Source: UBA6544 sp038131165
GTDB lineage: Bacteria > Pseudomonadota > Alphaproteobacteria > UBA8366
Reading direction: 5' to 3'
DNA length: 64,000 nt
NCBI GenBank assembly: GCA_038131165.1
Contig: JAYPOZ010000011.1
Span: forward strand, 1-64,000
A model generated the notes under the pieces. That model had not been told where the DNA came from, searched no databases, and saw nothing but the letters and a program-made list of their open reading frames with translations. This document shows, piece after piece, positions 35,783 to 44,394 of this stretch (the stretch's first letter is position 1; every line of letters starts with the position of its first letter). A program made the position numbers and the translations under genes.

Positions 35783-35800
35783 ATTTGTATGTAGACAAAC
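35783..35800. promoter_or_regulatory. Operator-like sequence before hyuA
   Basis: ATTTGTATGTAGACAAAC is the exact reverse complement of the site at 31483-31500, about 4.3 kb away. It lies 22 nt upstream of the hyuA start. An identical 18-mer at two promoters of one cluster, with the MarR gene in between, strongly suggests the regulator's binding site. Confidence 0.75.
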
Positions 35801-35855
35801 AAAATATTTCGATCGGTCGGCCCTGGCAAGAGGCTTCCGGTCGCGGGGGCGGGCG

Positions 35856-37454
35856 CTAAATGCCGAGGCGCCGTTCGTAGATGTCCGGCAGATCGTTTTC
35901 CAGCAGGATGACGTCGCCGGGCTCGGCGTTGTCGGCAATCCAGGCGTTGGCCTCGGCAAAGGTCTCGAACCGGCGCGTCTCCGCGCGGTCCCCGGCCGTC
36001 TCGCTGAAGGCTTTGACGAACGGCTCGATCCGGCTGGGCGCGATGGCGAGCAGGACATCCGCGTGGTCGGCGGCTTTGGCGCCGAGCCGGGCGTGTTCCT
36101 CATCGTGCGCGGCGCCGAGTTCGACCATGCCCGGTGTGACGACGATGCGCCGGCCGCCGTCGCCGACCAGAATGTCGAGCGCTTCCAGAGCCGAGGCGAA
36201 GCCGGCGGGGTTGGAGTTATAGGCATCGTCGACCAGAATCGAGTCGTTCGGGCCCGCCTTCACTTCGAGACGGTGCACGATCTGCGGGGTTGATTTCAAT
36301 GCCAGCGCGACGGTTTCGGGGTCGGCGCCGTAGATGCATGCGGCGGCGAAGACGACCGCGATATTGCTGATCTGATGGGTGCCGAAGATCGGCACCGCGA
36401 GGTCGTGTCTGGCGCCCTGCCAGTCGACGCTCAACGTCAGCCCTTCCGATGTCTGGGCGGACGAATGGATGCGGAGCGCGCAGCCTTCCCCCGTGCCGCA
36501 GACGACCATGGCGTCGGGATGACGGTCCGCGAACGCGCGCGCCGGCCCGAAGGCCAGGACGTCCTCGGTCACGATGACCTTGCCGCCGCGCGCCACCGCC
36601 GCTTCGGCGAGCTCGAACTTGGCGGCGGCCACGGTGTCGAGTGACTTGAACCGTTCGTAATGCGCCTTGCCGATGGCGGTGATGACCGCGTGGTCGGGCG
36701 GCGCCAGTTCGCAGAGCCGCGCGATCGAGCCCGGCCCGTAAGCGCCCATCTCGGCGATAAAGTACCGGTGCCCCGGGCGAAGCTGCTCGCGCACGATGCG
36801 GGCGATGCCCATTGGCGTGTTGACGCTGCCGGGCGTGGCCAGGCCCGTCGAGGCGGTCTCCAGCACATGGCTGAGGATATGCTTGGCGGAGGTCTTGCCG
36901 AACGACCCGGTGATCCCGATGACCGTGGGCTCCAGGCGCTGTAGTTTCTCGTGGGCTTCGCGCCAATAGCGGCGTTGCACGAAGGCTTCCTGCGGCGCCA
37001 ATGTCCACACGGCGAGCACCAGCATGAGCGGCATCGCGTGCACCGGGATCAGCCACCAGACAGGTTCCAGATAGAGCGACGCGAAGCCGAATCCGACGAC
37101 GGCCGCGTAGAGAAACGCGATGGCGAGAATGCGCTTCGCCCGAGCCGTCAGGACCAGCTTTTTCTTCGCGGTCTTCCGGGGATTGCGCTCGCGCCAGGCC
37201 GAGGACAGAAAGAGACCGCCGACGATCGCGACGGCGACCCAGCCGGTGATGCGCGGCAGGAAATAGGCGATCACCACCAGCATCAGGATGCCGAAACTGA
37301 GGCGCCGGTCGTAATTCTGCGTCTTGAAGACCCATTTCAGGAATCGGAGAGGGTCGTATTCCTCCTGCTGGAAAGCGTGCAGGTAGAGAACCAACCGGCG
37401 CCAGGCGAAGGCGAGAAACATGATCCAGATAAAAAGCCAAAGTGGCGCGCTCAT
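35856..37454 (-). CDS. Membrane-anchored Mur ligase family protein (MurF-like)
   Basis: The 532-residue protein starts with about 180 residues containing four or five hydrophobic segments. A soluble Mur ligase follows: ATP loop VIGITGSFGKTSAKH, GSVNTPMGIARIV, YFIAEMGAYGPGSI, FGTHQISNIAVVFAAA, LEVKAGPNDSILVDDAYNSNP. Classical MurF has no such membrane domain and is about 450 residues. The family joins an amino acid or dipeptide to a carboxylate using ATP. It is coupled by a 4-bp overlap to an alpha/beta hydrolase gene and is divergent from a Ddl-like gene. It is probably a non-canonical ligase working with that Ddl-like protein. Confidence 0.88.
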   Translation of the reverse strand: MSAPLWLFIWIMFLAFAWRRLVLYLHAFQQEEYDPLRFLKWVFKTQNYDRRLSFGILMLVVIAYFLPRITGWVAVAIVGGLFLSSAWRERNPRKTAKKKLVLTARAKRILAIAFLYAAVVGFGFASLYLEPVWWLIPVHAMPLMLVLAVWTLAPQEAFVQRRYWREAHEKLQRLEPTVIGITGSFGKTSAKHILSHVLETASTGLATPGSVNTPMGIARIVREQLRPGHRYFIAEMGAYGPGSIARLCELAPPDHAVITAIGKAHYERFKSLDTVAAAKFELAEAAVARGGKVIVTEDVLAFGPARAFADRHPDAMVVCGTGEGCALRIHSSAQTSEGLTLSVDWQGARHDLAVPIFGTHQISNIAVVFAAACIYGADPETVALALKSTPQIVHRLEVKAGPNDSILVDDAYNSNPAGFASALEALDILVGDGGRRIVVTPGMVELGAAHDEEHARLGAKAADHADVLLAIAPSRIEPFVKAFSETAGDRAETRRFETFAEANAWIADNAEPGDVILLENDLPDIYERRLGI

Positions 37455-38236
37455 GTCGGCGTCTCCAACTCGTCGATAAACTGTTTCAGCTGATAGGCGG
37501 TTTGATGCCGTCCTTCGGCCAGGACGGAATAGTGGTCCAGCCCGTCCAACTGGATAAATCGGGCATCCGCTATCAGCTGGGCCAACCGTTGGCCGATCTC
37601 GGGCGGCGTCTCGGTATCCTTGCTGCCGAAGACGAGGCGCACCGGGCAGCGGATCTGCCGTGCCGCGTCCGCGAGATCCTCGTTCACCACTTTGGTGAGG
37701 ATACCGCGCAGGGCGCCGGCGGCGCGGTAATCGGTGCTGCCGAACCTCTCGCGCAGGCGGTCCTTGTCGCCGAGGGGCAGGATTTTCAGAAATTTATAGA
37801 GCGCGATCTTGGAGTTTACGCGCAGTCTCGAAACCGGCGAGCGTTTGCGCTGCAGGCCTGCGGCGGCGATCAAGAACAGCGCGTCGACGCAATCGGGATG
37901 GCGCGCGGCGAGTTGCAGGCCGACGCGGCAGCCGAACGAGTGTCCGACCCAAACCCGCCGTCCGCGCGGCAGCGTCTTCAGGAAGGCGGCGCAGGCATCG
38001 GCATATTCCGCCGTGCCCCAGTCGGTGGCGGGCCGGGGCGACTCGCCGAAGCCGGGAAAATCGACGAGCATATTACAGGCGGCGTTGGTCCAGGACTCGG
38101 CGAGCGGCAGGAGCGCCGCATGGCTTTGTCCCCAGCCGTGCGCCCAGACAATCTGCCGCCCTGCGGCCTCGTCGCCAAGCGTCCAATAGGCAATTGCCTG
38201 GCCGTCATGCTCGAATCGCCGGGAAAGTGTGGACAT
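37451..38236 (-). CDS. Alpha/beta hydrolase
   Basis: The 261-residue hydrolase has the oxyanion segment WAHGWGQSHAALLPLA, nucleophile elbow GHSFGCR, the acid in FGSKDTETPPEIG and His in LDGLDHYSVL. The upstream in-frame extension to 38470 is not protein-like, so the ATG at 38236 is chosen although its ribosome site is weak. It is translated together with the MurF-like gene (4-bp overlap). It may hydrolyse or transfer the conjugate made by the ligases. Confidence 0.85.
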   Translation of the reverse strand: MSTLSRRFEHDGQAIAYWTLGDEAAGRQIVWAHGWGQSHAALLPLAESWTNAACNMLVDFPGFGESPRPATDWGTAEYADACAAFLKTLPRGRRVWVGHSFGCRVGLQLAARHPDCVDALFLIAAAGLQRKRSPVSRLRVNSKIALYKFLKILPLGDKDRLRERFGSTDYRAAGALRGILTKVVNEDLADAARQIRCPVRLVFGSKDTETPPEIGQRLAQLIADARFIQLDGLDHYSVLAEGRHQTAYQLKQFIDELETPT

Positions 38237-38460
38237 CCGGACCCGTTTCGCACAGTCTCGATGGTGGCGTCGCCGCCGTGAAATCGACGATAATCCAAGA
38301 CCGCATTTAACCGAAATCGCGCTACCTTGAAAGAACCCGCCCGCCAATTTCACCAGAATGCCCTCCCATCGCCATGTTCGGGACGCGAATCCGCACGAGC
38401 GTCGGGTGCCGAACGGGCGGCGATGGGCCACGGAACAGCGAATCAGGACAGAGGATTTCC

Positions 38461-39669
38461 ATGACGGCAAAGCGCAGAGTGGCGGTCTTGTTCGGCGGAC
38501 GGTCGCCGGAACACGACGTCAGCATCGTCAGCGGCCTGCAGGCGCTGGGCGCCATAGACTCGGCCGCCTACGACGCCTTTCCCGTCTATCTGTCGACCCA
38601 GGGGGACTGGTTCGTCGGCGAGGCGCTGCGCGAGCGGGGAAACTATCTGCCCGACGACAATACCCGGCGTGCACTGACAGAAGTGACCCTGGACGCGACG
38701 GCGGAGGGCGAAGGCCGGCTCATGCCCCGCAAGAGCGGATTCTTCGGGGGCGCCAAGCCGGTCGCCTTCGACGTGGCGTTGCTGGCCTTCCACGGCAATC
38801 AGGGGGAGGACGGCCAGATCCAGGGTTTGTTCGAGATGGCGGGCATCCCCTATACCGGGATGCGGACCATGGCGTCCGCCGCGCTGATGGACAAGGCGGT
38901 GACCAAGCGGCTGCTGGCGGGACAGGAGATTCCCCAGTTGGACTGCGTCGCCCTGCGGCGGCCGGACAACGGCGTGGTGCTGACCGGTGCGGCGCTGGCC
39001 GATGCGGTCGGCAACGCCAAGTTCCCGGCCTGCGTCAAGCCGTGCCACCTCGGGAGTTCCATCGGCGTCGCGAAGGTCGACGACATGGAGGCCCTGCGCG
39101 AGGTCCTGCCCGGCATTTTCCGCCTCGATCCGGTGGCGATCCTCGAGCCTTTCGTCCCCAATCTGGTGGAATACAACGTCTCCGTATCGGCCTTCGACGG
39201 CGAAATCCGCACCTCTGCGATCGAACGGCCGAAACGGGTCTCCGAACTGCTCGACTTCAAGGAGAAGTACATGTCGGGCGGCGGCAAGAAGGGCGGCGCG
39301 AAGAGCCCCGGGACCGCGAGCGAAGGCATGCTCTCGCTGACCCGGGACATCAATCCCGAGATCGACCCCGCCCTCGAGGCGAACATCCGGAACTGGGCGG
39401 CGGCGGCGTTCCGTTCGATCGGCGGCACCGGCGCGCCCCGCATTGATTTCCTCGGCGATGCGGCGACCGGCGAGCTTTGGTTGAACGAGGTCAATCCCTG
39501 CCCCGGGTCGTTCGGTTATTTCCTGTGGGAGGCCGCCGACCCGCCGTTCCTGTTCACCGAATTGCTCACCCATTTGATCGAGGAAGCGGTGCGGGAATTC
39601 CGCAATTCGCGGCTTCCCGCCGATCCCACGCCGCGAGAGGCGCGGCTGTTCAAGCGGCCGTACGAGTAG
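38461..39669 (+). CDS. D-alanine--D-alanine ligase-like ATP-grasp protein
   Basis: The 402-residue ATP-grasp enzyme has VLFGGRSPEHDVSIVSG, FHGNQGEDGQIQGLFEMAGI, TGMRTMASAALMDKAVTK, KPCHLGSSIGV and NEVNPCPGSFGYFLWEAA. It is about 100 residues longer than typical Ddl, and the C-terminal NEVNPCPG replaces the usual NTLPG segment. It may therefore form a dipeptide or depsipeptide other than D-Ala-D-Ala. GAGGA lies before the ATG at 38461; an upstream in-frame ATG at 38374 lacks support. It is divergent from the hydrolase and MurF-like pair and is likely part of the same function. Confidence 0.87.
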   Translation: MTAKRRVAVLFGGRSPEHDVSIVSGLQALGAIDSAAYDAFPVYLSTQGDWFVGEALRERGNYLPDDNTRRALTEVTLDATAEGEGRLMPRKSGFFGGAKPVAFDVALLAFHGNQGEDGQIQGLFEMAGIPYTGMRTMASAALMDKAVTKRLLAGQEIPQLDCVALRRPDNGVVLTGAALADAVGNAKFPACVKPCHLGSSIGVAKVDDMEALREVLPGIFRLDPVAILEPFVPNLVEYNVSVSAFDGEIRTSAIERPKRVSELLDFKEKYMSGGGKKGGAKSPGTASEGMLSLTRDINPEIDPALEANIRNWAAAAFRSIGGTGAPRIDFLGDAATGELWLNEVNPCPGSFGYFLWEAADPPFLFTELLTHLIEEAVREFRNSRLPADPTPREARLFKRPYE

Positions 39670-39748
39670 CGCTGCTTGACGGATCGGAAGCGCAAGCAAG
39701 CTCAATAGCTGTGAGGTAGGACGAGCCGCCAGTGATCTCGGAGGGAAC

Positions 39749-41827
39749 GTGAGCGAAAATAAACAGTATCGCCTCGGCGTCGATGTCGGCGGCACCTTTA
39801 CCGATTTCGTCCTGTTGGACGAAGGCTCCAGCGAAATCCATATCGCGAAATCCCTGACCACGCCGACCGACCCGTCGGTCGGCATCCTGACCGGGGTGAA
39901 AGCCTTCGACGCGGCCTGCGCCGGGCATGTGGACGCGACGCGCCGGATCGCCCATGCGACGACCCTGGTCGCGAATTCGGTGATCGAGCGCAAGGGCGCG
40001 GTGACGGCGCTGCTCGCGACCAAGGGGTTCCGGGATATCCTGGAATTGCGCCGCCACGTCCGCGTGACGACCTACGAATTGTTCGCCGATCCGCCCGAGC
40101 CGCTGGTGCCGCGTTGGCTGCGGCTGCCGGTCGACGAGCGGGTCTTCTCGGACGGGGCCGTATTGAAGCCGGTCAACCGCGCGGATATCGAGCGCGCGGT
40201 CGAGGTGATGCGGGCCGAGGGCGTGACCTCCGTCGCGGTCGCCTACCTGCATTCCTACGTCAATCCGGCGAACGAGCGGGCGACGGCCGAAATCCTGCGT
40301 GAACTGGCCCCCGAGATCGCGGTCACGCTGTCCTCGGACGTGTTGCCGCAGATCAAGGAGTTCGAGCGCACCAGCACCACCGTGGTCAACGGCTACGTCA
40401 AACCGCTGGCGCAGCATTATCTCGCCAATCTGGACGCCGGCCTGCAGAGCAACGGCTACAAGGCGCCCCTGCATATCATGCTCTCCAACGGCGGCCTCGG
40501 CTCGACCAAGACGGCGGGCGATTTCCCGATCCGGCTGATCGAGTCCGGCCCGGTGGCGGGCGCCATCGTCGGCCGCCAGCTGGCGGAGTTGATGAACATC
40601 CAGGACGTGCTCTCCTTCGACATGGGGGGCACCACGGCGAAGGCCTGCCTGATCCGCGACCAGGCGCTGCCGATCACCGACGAGCTGGAGGTCGCGCGCT
40701 CCAAGCGGTTCACCAAGTCGAGCGGCTTTCCCGTCGGCGTGCCGGCGGTCAACATGATCGAGATCGGCGCCGGCGGTGGCAGCATCGCGGCCGTCAACCA
40801 GATGGGCATCGTGCAGGTGGGTCCCGAGAGCGCCAGCGCCGATCCGGGGCCGATCTGCTACCGCCAGGGCGGCGAGCGGCCGACGGTAACGGATGCGGAC
40901 CTGACGTTGGGTTATCTGAACCCCGGCAATTTCGCCGGCGGCACGATGTCGCTCGACGATGCGGGAGCCGCCGCCGGCCTCGACCGCGATATCGGCGGGC
41001 CGCAGGGCCGCACCACCCTGCAGGCGGCCTGGACGGTGCACGACGTGATCAACGAGACCATGGCCGCCGCCGTCCGCATGCATGTGACGGAGCGCGGCGG
41101 CAATCCCGAATCCGCGACCATGGTGGCGTTCGGCGGCGCGGGGCCGGTGCATGCCTATAACCTCGCGCGCAAGCTCCATATCCAAAAGCTGATCGTGCCG
41201 CTGCGCGCGGGCGTTTTGTCCGCACTGGGCTTGCTGGTGGCGCCGCCCGCCTACGACATGGTGCGCACCTACAAGGCGCCGATCCGCACCCTCGACGCTG
41301 CAGACATCACCGCGCAGATGGACACCATGGCGTCGGAGATCGACACGTTGCTCGACGGCATCGAGGCGTCCGGCGAGCGGCGCTTCCGGCGCGCCATGGA
41401 TGTCGGCTATATCGGCCAGAGCTATCAGGTGACGGTGCCGGTCGACGGCGCCCCCGACGGCGACAGCGTGTTCGAGACCTTCGCCCGGCTCTACCGCGAC
41501 AAGTACGGCTATTTCTACGAGGACGTGCCGGCGGAGATCGTCAATCTGCGGGTGCTGGGCGAGATCGCCGGCGCCGGATTGCAGCTGACCACCGTGCCCA
41601 AGGGCGACGGCGCCGCCACGCCGACGGGCGAGCGCCCGGCCTATTCGCCGTCGCGGGGCGAGATGATCCCCTTCGCCGTCTACGACCGGGAGACGCTGCG
41701 CCCCGGCATGAAGTTCGACGGGCCGGCAATTGTCGAGGAAGTGACCTCGACCACCATCGTCGACGGCGACGGCTCGGTCGAGATCGACGATTACGGCTCG
41801 CTGGTCGTGACTTTGGAAGGCGTGTGA
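39749..41827 (+). CDS. hyuA: Hydantoinase A/oxoprolinase alpha-type subunit (copy 2)
   Basis: The 692-residue HyuA protein has GVDVGGTFTDFVLLDEG, HATTLVANSVIERKGAVT, FDMGGTTAKACLI, GAGGGSIAAVNQMG and VAFGGAGPVHAYNLA. It belongs to the ATP-binding subunit family of hydantoinases and oxoprolinases but is clearly distinct from the copy at 33701-35761. The GTG start has GGAGGGAAC upstream. It leads a plus-strand cluster. Its partner hyuB is frameshifted. Confidence 0.92.
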   Translation: MSENKQYRLGVDVGGTFTDFVLLDEGSSEIHIAKSLTTPTDPSVGILTGVKAFDAACAGHVDATRRIAHATTLVANSVIERKGAVTALLATKGFRDILELRRHVRVTTYELFADPPEPLVPRWLRLPVDERVFSDGAVLKPVNRADIERAVEVMRAEGVTSVAVAYLHSYVNPANERATAEILRELAPEIAVTLSSDVLPQIKEFERTSTTVVNGYVKPLAQHYLANLDAGLQSNGYKAPLHIMLSNGGLGSTKTAGDFPIRLIESGPVAGAIVGRQLAELMNIQDVLSFDMGGTTAKACLIRDQALPITDELEVARSKRFTKSSGFPVGVPAVNMIEIGAGGGSIAAVNQMGIVQVGPESASADPGPICYRQGGERPTVTDADLTLGYLNPGNFAGGTMSLDDAGAAAGLDRDIGGPQGRTTLQAAWTVHDVINETMAAAVRMHVTERGGNPESATMVAFGGAGPVHAYNLARKLHIQKLIVPLRAGVLSALGLLVAPPAYDMVRTYKAPIRTLDAADITAQMDTMASEIDTLLDGIEASGERRFRRAMDVGYIGQSYQVTVPVDGAPDGDSVFETFARLYRDKYGYFYEDVPAEIVNLRVLGEIAGAGLQLTTVPKGDGAATPTGERPAYSPSRGEMIPFAVYDRETLRPGMKFDGPAIVEEVTSTTIVDGDGSVEIDDYGSLVVTLEGV

Positions 41828-41850
41828 GCGTGCCGACGTGCGGCGCAAAG

Positions 41851-41966
41851 CCCTCACCCTCCCACGATGCGGGCCCCTCCCTCTCCCGCGGGCGGGAGAG
41901 GGTAGAGACCGGCGACACCCAACGCGCCCCCTCTCCCGCCGGCGGGAGAGGGACCGGGGTGAGGGT
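41851..41966. repeat. Intergenic palindromic repeat (CCCTCTCCCGC type)
   Basis: Two 24-bp palindromes built from CCCTCTCCCGC and GCGGGAGAGGG (41879-41902 and 41929-41952) sit between hyuA and hyuB. They are enclosed by CCCTCACCCT (41851-41860) and GGGTGAGGG (41957-41965). This is a REP-like mobile repeat. As RNA it could form a strong hairpin and lower hyuB expression relative to hyuA. Confidence 0.8.
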
Positions 41967-42001
41967 TGGGGCCGAGTTTGAGCTTGGAGGAGACTGACAA
42001 C

Positions 42002-43667
42002 ATGCCTTTACGCAATACCGAACTGCCGCTCGACGTGGTCTGGCCGCGCCTGATCGCGATCGCCGACGAGATGGCGACGACGATGTTCCGCACCGCCTTC
42101 AGCCACGACGTGGTCGAGGTGCACGACATGTCGACGGGCCTGCTCGACGACCGCGGCCATCTGATGGCGCAGACCTGGCTCGGCGCCACCGGCCATACCG
42201 GCTGCATGCCCGCCTTCGGCGCCAATCTCGTCGAGGCCTTCCCGCCGGAGACGGTGGTGCCGGGCGACGTTTTCATCTGCAACGATCCCTGGCTCTGCAA
42301 CGGCCAGACGGCGGACGTCTTCATCACCACGCCGGCGTTTCACAAGGGCCGCCTGATCGGTTTTGCCGTCAATACGATCCACCATGTGGACATCGGCGGG
42401 CGCAAGGGCTCGGGCCTTTCCGAGGAGGTTTTCGAGGAGGGCCTGATCATCCCGATGCTGCGCCTCTACAAGGGCGGCGAGCCGAACGAGGAGCTGTTCG
42501 GCCTGATCCGCCGCAACGTGCGCTATTCGGAGAAGATGATCGGCGACCTCCGCGCCCAGGTGGCGACCGGCTGGGCCGGCTGCCGCGAGCTGGAGCGGCT
42601 CTGCGCCGAGTTCGGATTCGGCGATCTGCGGGAAGTCTCCGACGAGATCACGGGCCGCACGGAAGCGCATCCGCGCCGGTCTCAGCGAATTGCCGGACGG
42701 CGAATGGCGCGAAGAGATGATGATGGACATCGACGGCATCGACGAGCCGCAACCCCTCGTCGTCAGCGTCAAGATCGAGGGCGATCAGATCTACGTCGAT
42801 TTTACCGGCACCGCGCCGCAGGTGCGCCGCCCGGTCAATTGCCCGATCAATTTCTCGCGCGCCTATGTGGCGGTGCCGGTCAAGATGATCTGCGATCCCA
42901 CATTGCCGAACAATCAGGGCACCTACCGGCCGATCACGCTCACGGCGCCCGAAGGCAGCCTGCTCAATCCCACATATCCGGCGGCGTGTTTCTGGCGCCT
43001 CAGCGCCGGGATGCTGGTGGCGGAGCTGATGTTCAAGATTTTCGCGCGGATCGTGCCCGACCGGGTGCCGGCGGAATCGGGCTCGCTGCCGACCTGGCAG
43101 TTCTACGTCACCGGCAACAAGCCGGACGGCGAGGCCTATGCCCTGCACCAGCATTCCTTCGGCGGCATGGGCGGGCGGCCCGGCCGCGACGGGCTTTCCG
43201 CCGTCAGCTTCCCCTACAACGTGCGCGACGTCTCCATCGAATGGTCGGAGCACGAGACGCCGATACTCTACCATGCCCGCGAGCTGATTGCGGATTCGGG
43301 CGGGCCGGGGACCTCGCGCGGCGGCCTGGGCCAGGAATTGATTTTCGAGGCCTACGCGCCCGGCACCGCGCCGAAGCAGCCGCTGGTCTTCTCCGGCGCC
43401 GCCGGGCGCATGCGCTTCCCGCCCCAGGGGCTTGGCGGCGGCAAGCCGGGCGCGCTCGCGCGGATCGCCGTCGACGACAAACCGATCGCCCCCTCCAGCT
43501 CGCCCGAATTCCCCTTCAAGATCGGCGAGGTCGTGCACCTGCAATTGCCCGGCGGCGGCGGCCACGGCGACCCGGCCGGACGCGCCGCAGACGACATCGC
43601 CCGCGACGTGAAGGCGGGCTATATCTCGGCCGAAGGCGCGAAGCGGGATTACGGGTACGAGGGGTAG
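42002..43667 (+). pseudogene. hyuB: Hydantoinase B/oxoprolinase beta-type subunit (copy 2), frameshifted
   Basis: Residues 1-222 run in one frame (LPLDVVWPRLIAIADEMATTMFRT, NDPWLCNGQTADVF, ending VSDEITGRTEA) and the rest in another (RIRAGLSELPDGEWREEM through FKIGEVVHLQLPGGGGHGDPAG). The frame changes at about 42665-42668, where the sequence GAAGCGCATC is two bases shorter than the GAAGCGCGCATC needed to keep the frame. Loss of one CG from a short CG run explains it. The two halves together give the full family length of about 555 residues, so the break is recent or a sequencing error. The start at 42002 has TTGGAGGAG upstream. Confidence 0.85.
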
Positions 43668-43678
43668 GGGCACGGCGT

Positions 43679-43755
43679 CCTTCGACAGGCTCAGGACGAC
43701 GCGGTTTATCCGCCAACCACCCCACACACGGCGTCGCCCTGAGCCTGTCGAAGGG
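43679..43755. repeat. Inverted pair of the CCTTCGACAGGCTCAGG repeat
   Basis: CCTTCGACAGGCTCAGG starts at 43679 and its inverse CCTGAGCCTGTCGAAGGG spans 43738-43755. They form a potential hairpin just after hyuB. This opens a 727-bp stretch (43668-44394) in which no convincing gene is seen, only repeats. Confidence 0.75.
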
Positions 43756-43826
43756 CGCAGGACGGCTCTGACTCGCAGGGATCGCAACTCGGTATACCGT
43801 CCCCCGTGTGACTGGCGCGTTTCGTT

Positions 43827-43846
43827 CCCCGGCCGAAGAGCCGGGG
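43827..43846. repeat. Short GC-rich hairpin repeat
   Basis: CCCCGGC, a 6-nt loop CGAAGA and GCCGGGG form a perfect 7-bp stem. It is followed by a GGGTCCCGGAT stretch of the kind found in dispersed intergenic repeats. No gene is present here. Confidence 0.55.
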
Positions 43847-43925
43847 CCCAGTTCAGCCGCGAGGGTAAGTGATCGAACTGGGTCCCGGATATCGCTGAAG
43901 CGATTCCGGGAAACGGTACCTAAAT

Positions 43926-43978
43926 CGGTGACAGGAAACTAAATTCACAAGACTGGTTAATTGCGTATCCTGTCACCG
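43926..43978. repeat. CGGTGACAGGA inverted repeat, possible remnant of a REP/RAYT-type element
   Basis: CGGTGACAGGA (43926-43936) and TCCTGTCACCG (43968-43978) are a perfect 11-bp inverted repeat, with weaker pairing continuing inward (AACTAAATT against AATTGCGTA). Similar GGTGACAG termini are known around tyrosine-transposase-associated repeats. No transposase gene is present. Confidence 0.55.
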
Positions 43979-44011
43979 GAATTCTATATCGAATTCCGGC
44001 CCGCGTCCGGC

Positions 44012-44112
44012 GTCATCCTTCGACAGGCTCAGGATGACTAGAGGGGAGCGTAATATATTCTACTCCCGCCGTCACCCTGAGCCTGTCGAAGGGTGAGCCT
44101 GTCGAAGGGGGA
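44012..44112. repeat. Further copies of the CCTTCGACAGGCTCAGG repeat
   Basis: One copy at 44012-44038 (GTCATCCTTCGACAGGCTC, continuing AGGATGAC) is followed by an inverted copy from 44073 that contains a partial tandem duplication (GAGCCTGTCGAAGGGT, then GAGCCTGTCGAAGGGG). The stretch 44113-44394 behind it shows no supported gene and probably holds the promoter of the next operon. Confidence 0.75.
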
Positions 44113-44394
44113 CGATCGAGCATTAAACCGTTCTCCCGCTCCCGCCAGCAAATATCGACATTTTGGTAAATTTGTGCTATGCTGATCGGATGACTCGGCT
44201 TTGGAACAGACCGCCCGCTTCGCAAAGACGGTACGCTATCACCGCAAAGTTCGGGGCGCGTGGGGTGATTCTTCGGTTTTTGCTAATGTCTCCGACAGCG
44301 TGGCGCTGTCGCCGCGCGAGGGGCGAGGCGGGGCTACGCTCGCGGTGGTTGGGCCATATATCACTCGCTACCGCTGCCCCGGAAGGATAGGAAG

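Noticed and set aside
39650..41857. A 735-residue minus-strand open frame opposite hyuA copy 2
   Set aside because: Composition is rich in Arg, Gly and His as expected of an antisense shadow, while the plus strand gives a full HyuA.
44163..44390. A 75-residue plus-strand open frame before the racemase-like gene
   Set aside because: It lies in the repeat-rich spacer, lacks a ribosome site and shows no family-like sequence.
43668..44394. The repeat region as an insertion sequence or CRISPR array
   Set aside because: There is no transposase frame, no terminal duplication and no regular repeat-spacer spacing.
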